A stretch of DNA of 64,000 nucleotides from Planctomycetota bacterium. GTDB taxonomy: Bacteria; Planctomycetota; UBA1135; GCA-002686595. The DNA lies in NCBI GenBank assembly GCA_012959785.1, contig DUCM01000017.1, positions 186,001-250,000 on the forward strand, in the 5' to 3' direction. Below are positions 43,209 through 51,622 of this stretch, piece by piece; position 1 is the stretch's first letter, and every line of letters starts with the position of its first letter. Made by a program: the position numbers and the translations under genes. A model generated the notes under the pieces. It had not been told where the DNA came from. It did not search any database and worked only from the letters and a program-made list of their open reading frames with translations.

Positions 43209-44318
43209 ATGAATCGCCTCTTGCCCCCTGCCCTGCTCCTCGGCGCGCTGTTTGCCGTGCAGCTCCTTGCCGCGCCGACAGTTCTGGCGCCAAGCAGCAC
43301 TCAGGACAAGGCCAAGGCCCCCATGCTCGAGCCCTTCGTGGGCGATCTGGCGGCGGCCCGCAAGGCCAGCGCCGAGCAGCACCTGCCGCTCTTGATCCAC
43401 ATCCTGCTCGAGGGCGAACCCCAGAACGACGAGTACCGCGACGGTCTCCTGCCCGATCCAGCCGTGGTGGCCCATTCGGTTCGCATGCTGGTCCTGATCG
43501 CCAACAACGGCGACCACCCACAACGCACGATCAGGCAACGCGAGGGAGACAAGCTCGTGGAGCGCTCGGTGTGTTCGGCCTACCCCTGGTACGAGCGCTG
43601 CTCCGACCACCGCATGGGATGGGATGACGCCTATGCGGCCTTCGCTGACGAAGACGGCGCCATGCGTTGCCCCCAAACCGTGATCGAATTACCCACGGGC
43701 AAGATTAGCTGGCATTTCAACACGGGCAACCTGCCGTCGGCCGCCGAAGTCATCACCGAGATCAAGAAAGCCCGCAAGCAGGCTGGCCCGGGACTGACCC
43801 GCGACGAACTGCGACGGGTCAAGTCCCTAGCGAGGAGCGCTCAGCGCGCCACGGATGGCAAGCTCTGGGGCAACGCCTGGCGCGAGTGGAGTGAAGTGCA
43901 CGGCCTGATCGCCAAGGGCCAATACGGCCAACAAGCCAAGGCCGCTCTGGAACGCATCGAAACGGCCATGGGTCTTGAACTCGAAGCTCTCAAGGCCAAG
44001 CTAATCCCCGGCACCGCCGCCGCCGCCTACGCCGAGTTGCACAACCTGGCCCGCGAGTGGGCCACCTGTCCGGCGGAGCGCGAGGTGCTCCTGATGCTCA
44101 AGCGCGCCGAGAAGAACAAGGCCATCAAGGCGGAGGTCGCCCGGATGAAGGTCGAGGTGCAAGCAGAAGATGTCTGGCTGGAAGCCCAGGAACTCCTGCG
44201 CCAGGGCAAGGAACGCGCTGGCATGAAACTCATGCAGAAGCTCTTGCGCCGCAAGTTTCGCGAGACCCCCGCCGCCGACCGCGTGCGCGCCAAGTACCCC
44301 GACCTCGCCAAGCGCTAG
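43209..44318 (+). CDS. Exported thioredoxin-fold protein with helical C-terminus
   Basis: A 369-residue protein from ATG 43209. Residues 1-22 form a signal peptide (LLPPALLLGALFAVQLLAA). Residues ~30-155 resemble a thioredoxin-like fold of the DUF255/thioredoxin family: DLAAARKASAEQHLPLLIHI, then RMLVLIANNGD, and CPQTVIELPTGKISW in the cis-Pro position. The CxxC redox pair is absent. The remainder is Lys/Ala/Glu-rich helix, ending with TPR-like segments. The function is unknown. It is divergent from the algI operon with only 94 nt between the starts. Confidence 0.65.
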   Translation: MNRLLPPALLLGALFAVQLLAAPTVLAPSSTQDKAKAPMLEPFVGDLAAARKASAEQHLPLLIHILLEGEPQNDEYRDGLLPDPAVVAHSVRMLVLIANNGDHPQRTIRQREGDKLVERSVCSAYPWYERCSDHRMGWDDAYAAFADEDGAMRCPQTVIELPTGKISWHFNTGNLPSAAEVITEIKKARKQAGPGLTRDELRRVKSLARSAQRATDGKLWGNAWREWSEVHGLIAKGQYGQQAKAALERIETAMGLELEALKAKLIPGTAAAAYAELHNLAREWATCPAEREVLLMLKRAEKNKAIKAEVARMKVEVQAEDVWLEAQELLRQGKERAGMKLMQKLLRRKFRETPAADRVRAKYPDLAKR

Positions 44319-44325
44319 CCCGGCA

Positions 44326-45474
44326 TCACTCCAGAAAGGCCTCGATCACGGCATCCTGACCACTCTCGCGGTCAAGGCGCTCGAGGAGTTTGGCCGACTG
44401 CATCCATGAACCCATGGAGACACCCCGGCCGCCGCTGACTTCGCCGGTGTAGATGCGCACCTGATCGACAAAGTTTCGGTCGAGGCAAGCTTGCAGAAGA
44501 GTCGGGCCCGCTTCGAGCAATGCCCGCCGCACGCCCCGGTCCCAAAGCCAAGTCAGAGCCTCAGCGAGTGCCACATGGTCGCCGCCTTCGCCGTGCAGTC
44601 CGTGGACCTGCGCGCCAGCTTTCTCGAGGGCGCGCCAACGGGCGGCATCGGCACCAGCGATGGTCAGGATGTGCAACTCGCCCAGGCCTTCGTTCGATTG
44701 CACCGGATCGAATAGGCGCGCCTCGGGCGGCGTGCGCAAGTAGCTGTCGAGCACGACGCGCAGGGGCGCATGGGTGGGGTCGCCGGGAGCGCGCACACTG
44801 AGACGCGGATCGTCGGCGAGTACGGTGCCCATGCCGGTCAGGATGGCGTCGGTTTTGCCGCGCAAGCGTTGCACTTCCTGCACCGACACCTCGCAGGAGA
44901 TCCAGCGGCCATCGCCTATATCCTCGGGCGGCTCGAGTTGTCCGGTGCGAGTCTGGGCCCACTTGGCCAAGAGGTGCGGCCGCGGGCGCCGCAAGCGTTC
45001 GGGTTGCAGCCAGCGCAAGAACTGCGGCGAGACATCGCGCAGAGGCGCCGAGCCTTCGAGCAGGAAGACCTCGACGCCCGCAGCGCGCAGGACTTCCATC
45101 CCGCGGCCCTTGTGGCGCGGATCGGGATCCAGCTCCCCCACCACGACGCGCGGGATCTTGGCGGCCAGGATTGCGTCGGTGCAAGCGCCGGTCTTGCCCT
45201 CGCTGGAACAGGGCTCAAGGGTCACGACAAGCAGATCTGGTTTGCCCTTGGGATCTGCCTTGTGCGCTGCTTCGAGGGCGGCGACCTCGGCGTGGACTCC
45301 GCCCCAGCTCTGGTGATAGCCCCGGGCGAGGACGCGACCGCCCGAGAGCGCCGCAGCGCCCACGCAAGGGTTGGGCGCCACCTCAAAACGAAAGGCCTTG
45401 GCCTCACGCCCCAGCTCGCGCAGAAGTTCGCTGAGGAGGGCCTCGTCCAGGCCGAGTGTGACGCTGTTGTTCAT
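44326..45474 (-). CDS. ribD: Bifunctional riboflavin deaminase/reductase
   Basis: A 382-residue protein from ATG 45474 (MNNSVTLGLDEALL). It carries out two early riboflavin steps: deamination of the pyrimidinone ring and side-chain reduction with NADPH. The N-terminal cytidine-deaminase-like domain has the zinc ligands in GGVHAEVAAL and LEPCSSEGKTGACTDAI. The C-terminal reductase domain has RGKTDAILTGMGTVLADDPRLSVR and the LLEAGPTLLQACLDRNFVDQV segment. No other rib gene is adjacent and no FMN riboswitch was recognised upstream. It converges on the thioredoxin-fold gene 7 nt away. Confidence 0.92.
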   Translation of the reverse strand: MNNSVTLGLDEALLSELLRELGREAKAFRFEVAPNPCVGAAALSGGRVLARGYHQSWGGVHAEVAALEAAHKADPKGKPDLLVVTLEPCSSEGKTGACTDAILAAKIPRVVVGELDPDPRHKGRGMEVLRAAGVEVFLLEGSAPLRDVSPQFLRWLQPERLRRPRPHLLAKWAQTRTGQLEPPEDIGDGRWISCEVSVQEVQRLRGKTDAILTGMGTVLADDPRLSVRAPGDPTHAPLRVVLDSYLRTPPEARLFDPVQSNEGLGELHILTIAGADAARWRALEKAGAQVHGLHGEGGDHVALAEALTWLWDRGVRRALLEAGPTLLQACLDRNFVDQVRIYTGEVSGGRGVSMGSWMQSAKLLERLDRESGQDAVIEAFLE

Positions 45475-45790
45475 GGTGTCCCTGGGGCCCTCGCCCTCTC
45501 CGGATGAGTATAGACCGCTCGAGAGGCAGTGTTGGCATGCGCTCCGCATCCCCCAAATTGGCGGCAGCCTGCTGGCTGGGGTCGCCCTGATAGGGTCGAC
45601 CATTCGAGGCCCGAGTCGGACCGCAATCTCGGGACTCCGTTGAGAACCTGGGCCACCTTGCCCAAAAATCCGCGCTGAAGCCCGGCCCTTGGGACCTGAC
45701 GGCTCCGATCCGAGTCGCTATCCTTTGCAAGCCCCCGGCCCCAGCCCCCACCGGCTCCCACGAGCCTGGCTTCCAAGGAGAGCCCAGACC
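45475..45790. other. Divergent promoter region between ribD and mdh
   Basis: About 316 bases without a gene. It contains the mdh promoter candidate at 45696-45724, and on the minus strand a TATACT at 45512-45507, a possible ribD -10 element without a good -35. AAGGAG at 45776-45781 is the mdh ribosome binding site. Confidence 0.45.
45696..45724 (+). promoter_or_regulatory. Candidate mdh promoter
   Basis: CTGACG (45696-45701) and TATCCT (45719-45724) are separated by exactly 17 nt. The start codon is 67 nt further on, behind an AAGGAG ribosome binding site. Confidence 0.45.
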
Positions 45791-46783
45791 ATGACCAAGG
45801 CACCCATTCGCGTCGCCGTCACCGGCGCCGCCGGCCAAATCGGCTACGCCCTCTTGCCGCGTATCGCCAGCGGCCAAATGTTTGGCCCCGACCAACCGGT
45901 CATCTTGCAGATGATCGAGATCCCCATGGAGAAACCCATGGCTGCCCTCGAAGGCGTGGCCATGGAACTCGACGACTGCGCCTTCCCCTTGTTGCAGGGC
46001 ATGGTCGTGACCTCCGACCCAGCGCTGGGATTCCGCGATGCTAACTGGGCCCTGCTCGTGGGCTCAAAACCCCGCGGTGCCGGTATGGAGCGCGGCGACC
46101 TGATCGCTGAGAACGGGCCGATCTTCACTGGCCAGGGCCGCGCTATCAACGACAACGCCGCCTCGGATGTGCGCGTGGCCGTGGTGGGCAACCCCTGCAA
46201 CACCAACGCCCTGATCTGCATGCACTCGGCGCCCGATGTACCTGACGAACGCTTCAGTGCCATGACGCGCCTCGATCAGAACCGCGCCCAAGCTCAACTC
46301 GCCGCCAAGGCCGGCGTGGCTACGACAGAAGTCAAGAACACGCTCATCTGGGGCAACCACTCGGCCACCCAGGTGCCCGACGTGTACCACGCCACCATCG
46401 CTGGCCGGCCCGCGAACGAAGTCATTCCCGACGCGGCTTGGCTCGAAGGCGACTTTCTCGAAGCCGTGCAAAAGCGCGGCGCGGCGATCATCAAGGCCCG
46501 CGGCCTGTCGTCGGCGGCCTCGGCGGCCAACGCCTTGGTCAACCATGTGCGCGATCTCACCATGGCCACCCCTGCGGGCCAGTGGAACTCTGTTTGCGTC
46601 AAGTCCGATGGCTCCTACTCCATCAGCGAGGGCTTGATTGCCTCCTTCCCCGTGCGCTCTGACGGTAAGGGCACCTGGGAGATCGTGGCAGACCTCACCT
46701 TGAACCCATTCCTCGAGGGAAAAATCGCCGCCACCGTGAAGGAGCTAGAGGGCGAGCGCGAGCTCGTTAAGGATCTGCTCTAA
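45791..46783 (+). CDS. mdh: Malate dehydrogenase
   Basis: A 330-residue protein from ATG 45791. It interconverts malate and oxaloacetate with NAD in the TCA cycle. [23 protein letters not shown] is the nucleotide-binding motif of the cytosolic-type (MDH group 2) enzymes. [17 protein letters not shown] provides substrate-binding Arg residues, [18 protein letters not shown] is the next conserved block, and the catalytic His is in [16 protein letters not shown]. The length is normal. With gltA elsewhere in the window it fits an oxidative TCA cycle. Confidence 0.95.
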   Translation: MTKAPIRVAVTGAAGQIGYALLPRIASGQMFGPDQPVILQMIEIPMEKPMAALEGVAMELDDCAFPLLQGMVVTSDPALGFRDANWALLVGSKPRGAGMERGDLIAENGPIFTGQGRAINDNAASDVRVAVVGNPCNTNALICMHSAPDVPDERFSAMTRLDQNRAQAQLAAKAGVATTEVKNTLIWGNHSATQVPDVYHATIAGRPANEVIPDAAWLEGDFLEAVQKRGAAIIKARGLSSAASAANALVNHVRDLTMATPAGQWNSVCVKSDGSYSISEGLIASFPVRSDGKGTWEIVADLTLNPFLEGKIAATVKELEGERELVKDLL

Positions 46784-46792
46784 GCCGAAGTC

Positions 46793-47096
46793 CTAGACCG
46801 GCCGAGAAGGGCCTGTCCAGCAGGCTTGAACGCTCGCCTCGAAGAGCTTCAGAAAGCGCTCATTCAGAAGCAGGTTGGCTCGAAAGAATTGCAGCGTGCT
46901 GTTGGCGCACGGATTTTTCTTCTAGTTCCACTCCCAGAGCCACCTTCCACCAAAGATCGTCCGCGAAGTCCTTGTCCCGAAACATCCGGCTGCCGTGGCG
47001 GGCCATGAACCCGTAGAAGGGATTTGGGCCGACCCGGCTGGCCAGGCTCTTGTCTGGCCTGAACAAATCGATCTGGGGTGATCGTTTTCCGAACAC
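46793..47096 (-). pseudogene. Decayed IS1182-family transposase fragment
   Basis: On the minus strand the translated sequence runs IDLFRPDK...FYGFMARHGSRMFRDKDFAD, then LWWKVALGVELEEK, matching the N-terminal (DUF772) part of IS1182-type transposases. About 40 residues expected between DFAD and the WKVALG block are missing (junction near 46954). One extra base near 46907 shifts the frame, after which NSTLQFFRANLLLNERFLKLF continues the family sequence to a stop at 46793. The DDE catalytic domain is absent, so it cannot be active. Terminal inverted repeats were not identified. Confidence 0.8.
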
Positions 47097-47170
47097 GGAA
47101 TTCCTTGCGTTGGAGTTACCTTTGGATATCGACTCAGAATCCGGGGGTTGGCTCTCGTTCGGCCGGACTT

Positions 47171-48610
47171 CTAGTGCACGGCGCGCACGCCGCTCAAGCC
47201 ATAGGCCGTGGTCTCGGTGACGCGCACTCGGACGGTCTTCCCGCACAGATCAGAATGGCCGTCCAGGCTAATCGGCAGGCCGTGCAGGGTGCGCCCAAAG
47301 AGACGCTGCACCCCGCGCTCGGCGGGCCTTTCCACAAAGGCCCGGACATCCTGGCCGACGAAGGCCGACATGCGCCGCAGACCCACTCTTTCGGCTTGGG
47401 CCAAAAGAGCCTGGTTGCGAGCCTTCTTGACCTCACCGGACACGCCGTCGGAAAGCCCTTCGGCGGAGGAAGTCGTGGGACGCGGGTCGTACTTGAAGAT
47501 GTAGTTGACGGCGAAACCCATCTCGTCGCAGAACTCCAGAGAGGCTGCGAAGTCGGCCGCGGTCTCACCGGGAAAACCCACGATCCAATCCGAGCCGAGC
47601 TCCACATCGGGCACCCTGTCCCGCAACATCCGTACCCGCTCGCGGTACAAGTCAGTGGTGTAGCCGCGCTTCATGGCCTTCAGAATCGAATCGGAACCCG
47701 ACTGCGCAGGCAGCGGCAAAAAGCGATCGAGTTGGGGGATCTCGGCCAGAGCTTGAGCCAGGTCCAGGGTCAGGTAGGAGGGATGCAGGGTGACGAGCCG
47801 GATGCGCTCGAGGCCCTCGATGTCAGCCAGGGCGTACAGCAGGTCGGCCAGGGAAGGACGGCCCTGACGACCCCGAAAGCGTGGCTGGCCCTTCTTGGGG
47901 GCGGGAAAGTCCGTGCCGTAACTGTTCACGGTCTGGCCCAGGAGGGTCAGGACCTGAGCGCCGCCGGCGACCATCCAGCGCGCTTCCTCGACCAGGGCCT
48001 CGATGGGACGCGACGCGGCCCGACCACGGGTGGCGGGCACGATGCAGTAGGTGCAGTTCAAGTCGCAGCCGCGCATGACCGCCAGGTAGGCATGGCGCCC
48101 ACCGCCATAACTCTCCTCGCTGCGGTCGACTTGCACCGCAACGCCCGTGTCCGTGGCCAGGATGCGGCGTTCGGCGGAAGCGAAGCGCTCGGGGTTGGCG
48201 CGCCTCTCGCGTAGCTCGTCCACCAACTCGGGCAGGCGCTGGAACTCGCGCGTGCCCACCACCAGATCCACATGGCCAGCGCGGCGAAAGACCTCCTCTT
48301 CCATGCGCTGAGCCATGCAGCCCATGACGCCGATCACGAGGTTGGGGCGCGAGGCCTTGGCGTGCTTGATCTCCCCCAGCCAGGAGTAGGTGCGCTCCTC
48401 GGCATGCTCGCGCACCGAGCAGGTGTTAAAGAGAATCACATCGGCGTCGTCCATGGTCGGCGTAGTGACATAGCCGCGGCTCGCGAAGCGTCCTTCGAGG
48501 AGCAACGAGTCGTACTTGTTCATCTGGCAACCGAAGGTCACCACATGCACCCTGGGCACCGAAGCGGGGGCGTCGCTGGCTCCTTCCGATTGAAAACGAG
48601 TCGTGCTCAT
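47171..48610 (-). CDS. miaB: tRNA-2-methylthio-N6-dimethylallyladenosine synthase
   Basis: A 479-residue radical-SAM methylthiotransferase from ATG 48610, which overlaps the upstream stop as ATGA. It adds the methylthio group to i6A37 in tRNAs reading UNN codons. The N-terminal cluster Cys residues lie in FGCQMNKYDS, NTCSVREHAEERTY and GCMAQRMEEEVF. The radical-SAM motif is CDLNCTYCIVP, followed by VLTLLGQTVNSYG and RFLPLPAQSGSD. A TRAM domain ends the protein. The NTCSVRE-A-E and QTVNSYG features favour MiaB over MtaB or RimO. Confidence 0.93.
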   Translation of the reverse strand: MSTTRFQSEGASDAPASVPRVHVVTFGCQMNKYDSLLLEGRFASRGYVTTPTMDDADVILFNTCSVREHAEERTYSWLGEIKHAKASRPNLVIGVMGCMAQRMEEEVFRRAGHVDLVVGTREFQRLPELVDELRERRANPERFASAERRILATDTGVAVQVDRSEESYGGGRHAYLAVMRGCDLNCTYCIVPATRGRAASRPIEALVEEARWMVAGGAQVLTLLGQTVNSYGTDFPAPKKGQPRFRGRQGRPSLADLLYALADIEGLERIRLVTLHPSYLTLDLAQALAEIPQLDRFLPLPAQSGSDSILKAMKRGYTTDLYRERVRMLRDRVPDVELGSDWIVGFPGETAADFAASLEFCDEMGFAVNYIFKYDPRPTTSSAEGLSDGVSGEVKKARNQALLAQAERVGLRRMSAFVGQDVRAFVERPAERGVQRLFGRTLHGLPISLDGHSDLCGKTVRVRVTETTAYGLSGVRAVH

Positions 48611-50091
48611 GGCAAGAGCGTACCGAAGGCGGCGGCGATGCGGGTCTGCCCTTGCGCGGGAGTCAGCCAACTTGCGAAGAGAGCCCCTGCGAGTGCCGCG
48701 GCGAGTCCCCAGAATACGGGCAATAGCCCCAGCCAGGCGGGTCTCAAGGCCGCGCCGAGGCCGCCGCCATGCCACAGGCAAAAAGCATAGACCAGGTTGC
48801 CCAGAAGGATCGAAGCGAGGGCGCCTGCAGCGGTGAAGCGTCGCCAGCGCGCGCCCAGGGCCAGGACTGGCACCAGGGTCACGAAGCCTGAAAAGGCCAC
48901 CGCCCCGGTGCCAAAGATCGAACGGCCGAAGAGGGCCCAGAAGCCAAACACTCCCAAGGCCACCAGCACGCCGAACCAGCGCCCTCGGTTCACCTGGCCG
49001 GGGGCGGGTTCCTCGCCAACGAGGTCGCGGCTGAGCATCGACCCCAGGGTCAGGATTTGGGCATCCAAGGTCGACATGACGGCCGCCAAGACCGCCAGAA
49101 AGCCCACGCTCGAAAGCCACCCGGGCAGCTCACCTCGGACCATGAGCGCGAAAATCTGATCGGCATCGTCGGCGGCCAGATCTGGGTAAAGCGCCCGGCC
49201 CCAGACCCCCAAGAGCACCGCGGGCAACCACAGCAGCACCAGAGCCACGGGGTACAACTGGCAGATGGTGCGGATGCTGCGTTCCGACTCGGCGGCGAAG
49301 AGGCGCACGAGCATGTGGGGGAACGCGATCACGCAGAGCGAGATGGCCAGGCCCCAGGAAACCCAGGTGCCCGGTGCGTAGAAGGGATCGCTGCTATCGA
49401 CGAGCAAGACCTCGGGAGCCACGCGCCGCACTTCCTCCATCAACTCGGCCAGGCCGCCGTGTCGAGCGGGCACCAAGAAAAACACAGCCACCATGAAGCT
49501 GAGAAAGATCGAGCCCTGGAGCACATTGGTCCAGGCCGTGGCGCGCATGCCGCCCAGGGTCGTGTAGGCCAAAGCCACCAACAAAACCGCCGCCGCCCCC
49601 AGCGCCCGCGGCACCGCGCCATCGCTGACGAGTTCCAGAGTCAGCGCTGCACCGTCCACCGCAGTCGCCATATAGGGCACGGTGTAGAGGGTGAAGACCG
49701 CAAACAACAGGTAGCCCACCCAGCGCCCGCCTGCCGTGTCGCGGCCAAAGCGCCGCGCGTAGAGCTCGGCCGGCGTCAGAGCTCCCAAGCGCAGGGCCAT
49801 GCGCCGGGCGGGGACTCCGATGAGATAAAAGCTGAGCGGAATCGAGAGGGCCACGATGGCGGCGTTCATGCCGAAGACACCGATGCCTTTTTGGTAGGCG
49901 ATGCCGGGAATACCCACCAGCACGAAGGCGGTGCAGTTGGTGCCGAAGAGCGCCATAAACAGCGTCACGGTTCCCAGGCCCTTGCCCGCCAAAAAGTACT
50001 CCCGAGCCGAGGCCCCCGAGCGCCGCCGCGCCAGGAGGCCCACCGCCGCCAGGGCCAGCACATAGCCAGCCAAGAGGATCACGAAACCCAC
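48607..50091 (-). CDS. Sodium:solute symporter (SSS family)
   Basis: A 494-residue protein with about 13 hydrophobic segments. The opening segment (VILLAGYVLALAAVGLLARRR), REYFLAGKGLGTVTLFMALFGTNCTAFVLVGIPG and YTTLGGMRATAWTNVLQGSIFL are typical of sodium:solute symporters. The substrate is not evident. A small membrane protein lies 3 nt upstream, a frequent partner for such symporters, and the stop overlaps miaB by 4 nt. Confidence 0.88.
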   Translation of the reverse strand: MGFVILLAGYVLALAAVGLLARRRSGASAREYFLAGKGLGTVTLFMALFGTNCTAFVLVGIPGIAYQKGIGVFGMNAAIVALSIPLSFYLIGVPARRMALRLGALTPAELYARRFGRDTAGGRWVGYLLFAVFTLYTVPYMATAVDGAALTLELVSDGAVPRALGAAAVLLVALAYTTLGGMRATAWTNVLQGSIFLSFMVAVFFLVPARHGGLAELMEEVRRVAPEVLLVDSSDPFYAPGTWVSWGLAISLCVIAFPHMLVRLFAAESERSIRTICQLYPVALVLLWLPAVLLGVWGRALYPDLAADDADQIFALMVRGELPGWLSSVGFLAVLAAVMSTLDAQILTLGSMLSRDLVGEEPAPGQVNRGRWFGVLVALGVFGFWALFGRSIFGTGAVAFSGFVTLVPVLALGARWRRFTAAGALASILLGNLVYAFCLWHGGGLGAALRPAWLGLLPVFWGLAAALAGALFASWLTPAQGQTRIAAAFGTLLP

Positions 50092-50094
50092 CTT

Positions 50095-50373
50095 CTAACT
50101 CTCCACGCGCCAGACGCAGCGAGTCAGGTGCACGAGGTAGAGGCCAGCGAGGGCCATCCAGCCCAGGCGCAAGCAAAGGTCCACGGGCAACCAGCGAAGG
50201 ACCAGCCTGTCGCTTTCAAAAAACCCCGCCAGGCTGCCGCCCAGCCACGGGCGCCAGAAGTTCAGGTGCAGGAACAGCAACACGGCTACCCAGGCAAGCG
50301 AGAGGATCTGGTGGGATTTGCGGCTCAAGGTGTGCCCATGGTACCGCTTCGGCGCGCTATGGTTCTCCCCCAT
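50095..50373 (-). CDS. Small membrane protein, likely symporter partner
   Basis: A 92-residue protein with two hydrophobic segments (SLAWVAVLLFLHLNFW and LCLRLGWMALAGLYLVHL). ATG 50373 is preceded by GGAAGAGGG, a fair ribosome binding site, but overlaps the divergent glycosyltransferase start by 2 nt; a TTG at 50328 would avoid this. Small two-helix proteins (DUF3311/DUF997-type) often precede sodium:solute symporters, and the 3-nt spacing supports joint expression. Confidence 0.6.
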   Translation of the reverse strand: MGENHSAPKRYHGHTLSRKSHQILSLAWVAVLLFLHLNFWRPWLGGSLAGFFESDRLVLRWLPVDLCLRLGWMALAGLYLVHLTRCVWRVES

Positions 50374-51381
50374 GCCCTCTTCCGTCCCCAGCGCGAAGCA
50401 CCCCGAGTCGCTCTTGGTCGTCAAGCTCGGCGCCATTGGAGATGTGGTCAACAGCCTGCCGCTCCTCTGCCGCTTGCGCGCGGGCCTTTCGAAGACGCGC
50501 ATCACCTGGCTCATCGCGCCCTTGGCCCATGCCTTGGTGGAGGGTCACGACGCCGTGGATGAGTTCCTGGTGTTCGACATCAAGCAGCGCCGTTCCTGGC
50601 CGGCGCTCTGGCGCCAGCTGCGCGACGGGCGCTTTGACACGGTGCTCGATCTGCAACGCATCCTCAAGAGCGCTGCGCTCTCTCGCGCCAGCGCGGTGCC
50701 CCGCGACGCATCGGATTCGACCGAGCGCGCAGCAAGGAGGGTTCGTGGCTCTTCAGCACGGAATCTATCGCGCCCAACGCCGCGCCCGGCGTGACCGTGG
50801 CCCAGTACCTGGAGTTCGCAGATCACCTCGGCCTCGCCCCCGCGCCGCCCGAGTGGCGCCTGCCTCAAAAACCCTGGCAGCAGACGCCGCCGCGGGTCGC
50901 CCTGGGCCTGGGCGCCACCAAGCCCGCCAACCTGTGGCCCAGCGCGGCCTGGACCGAGCTCGCCACGCGCCTGGCGGACAAACACGGCGCCGAGCGCATC
51001 GCCCTTGTGGGCGGCCCCAGTGACCGCGCCACGGCCGAGGCCGTTTGCGCCCGCGGCCCGCGCGGTCTGTGTAACACCGTGGGCCAGCTCTCGCTTCAGG
51101 AAACCGCCGGCTTGCTCGCGGTCAGTGATCTCTTCGTCGCCTGCGATACCGGCCCACTGCACATGGCCGTGGCCGTGGGCACACCGGTCCTGGCCCTCTT
51201 CGGCGCGGCCGATCCCTGCCGCACCGGCCCCTTTGGGCAGGCCCAGGCCGTGCTCAGCCACCCCGTCCCCTGCGCTCCCTGCCGCCAGCGCCACTGCACC
51301 GTGGCCGGCCACCCCTGCATGAACGAGTTGACTGTCGAGGGGGTCTGGCAGGGCCTGAACGCTCGCTTGTCGGATCTCTAG
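50372..51381 (+). pseudogene. Glycosyltransferase family 9 (heptosyltransferase-like) gene, frameshifted
   Basis: The first part (from ATG 50372, PESLLVVKLGAIGDVVNSLPLL and FDTVLDLQRILKSAALSRA) is in one frame. The second part (IGFDRARSKEGSWLFSTES, then GVTVAQYLEF ... VALGLGATKPANLWP ... ACDTGPLHMAVAVGTPVLALFG) is in another. The shift falls at 50691-50696, in GCGCGG, consistent with a GC dinucleotide duplication (+2) or loss of one base. Together the halves make a complete ~335-residue GT9 protein with the nucleotide-sugar site intact. GT9 enzymes add heptose to lipopolysaccharide core, so this may be a fresh pseudogene, a programmed shift or a sequencing error. Confidence 0.8.
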
Positions 51382-51622
51382 AGGCTCTGCCGCGATGGTG
51401 GAAACGCCCCTGACGAGTTCTGCTGGCCGACTGCGTGTTTTTGTGCCTTTGGGGCTAACGCCCCCGGGGCCCGCACGCCTTGCGGATAGCGGGATCGCGT
51501 GGGAAACTGGATCTGGGGTGGACCCCTGACCCGTCCCGCGCCCGTGCAGTGCCCCTCGCCGGAGAGGGCAACTCGTGCCGCTGTTTGTTGTCCACCTGCA
51601 GCCCAAGACCAGAGGTCATCTC

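Noticed and set aside
46860..47246. A 128-residue minus-strand open frame taken as an intact gene
   Set aside because: Only its middle part is protein-like and it matches an IS1182 transposase with a deletion; its start lies inside miaB, so it is a remnant.
49057..50562. A 501-residue plus-strand open frame
   Set aside because: It lies opposite the sodium symporter and its small partner, with shadow-type His/Gln composition and no membrane or enzyme motif.
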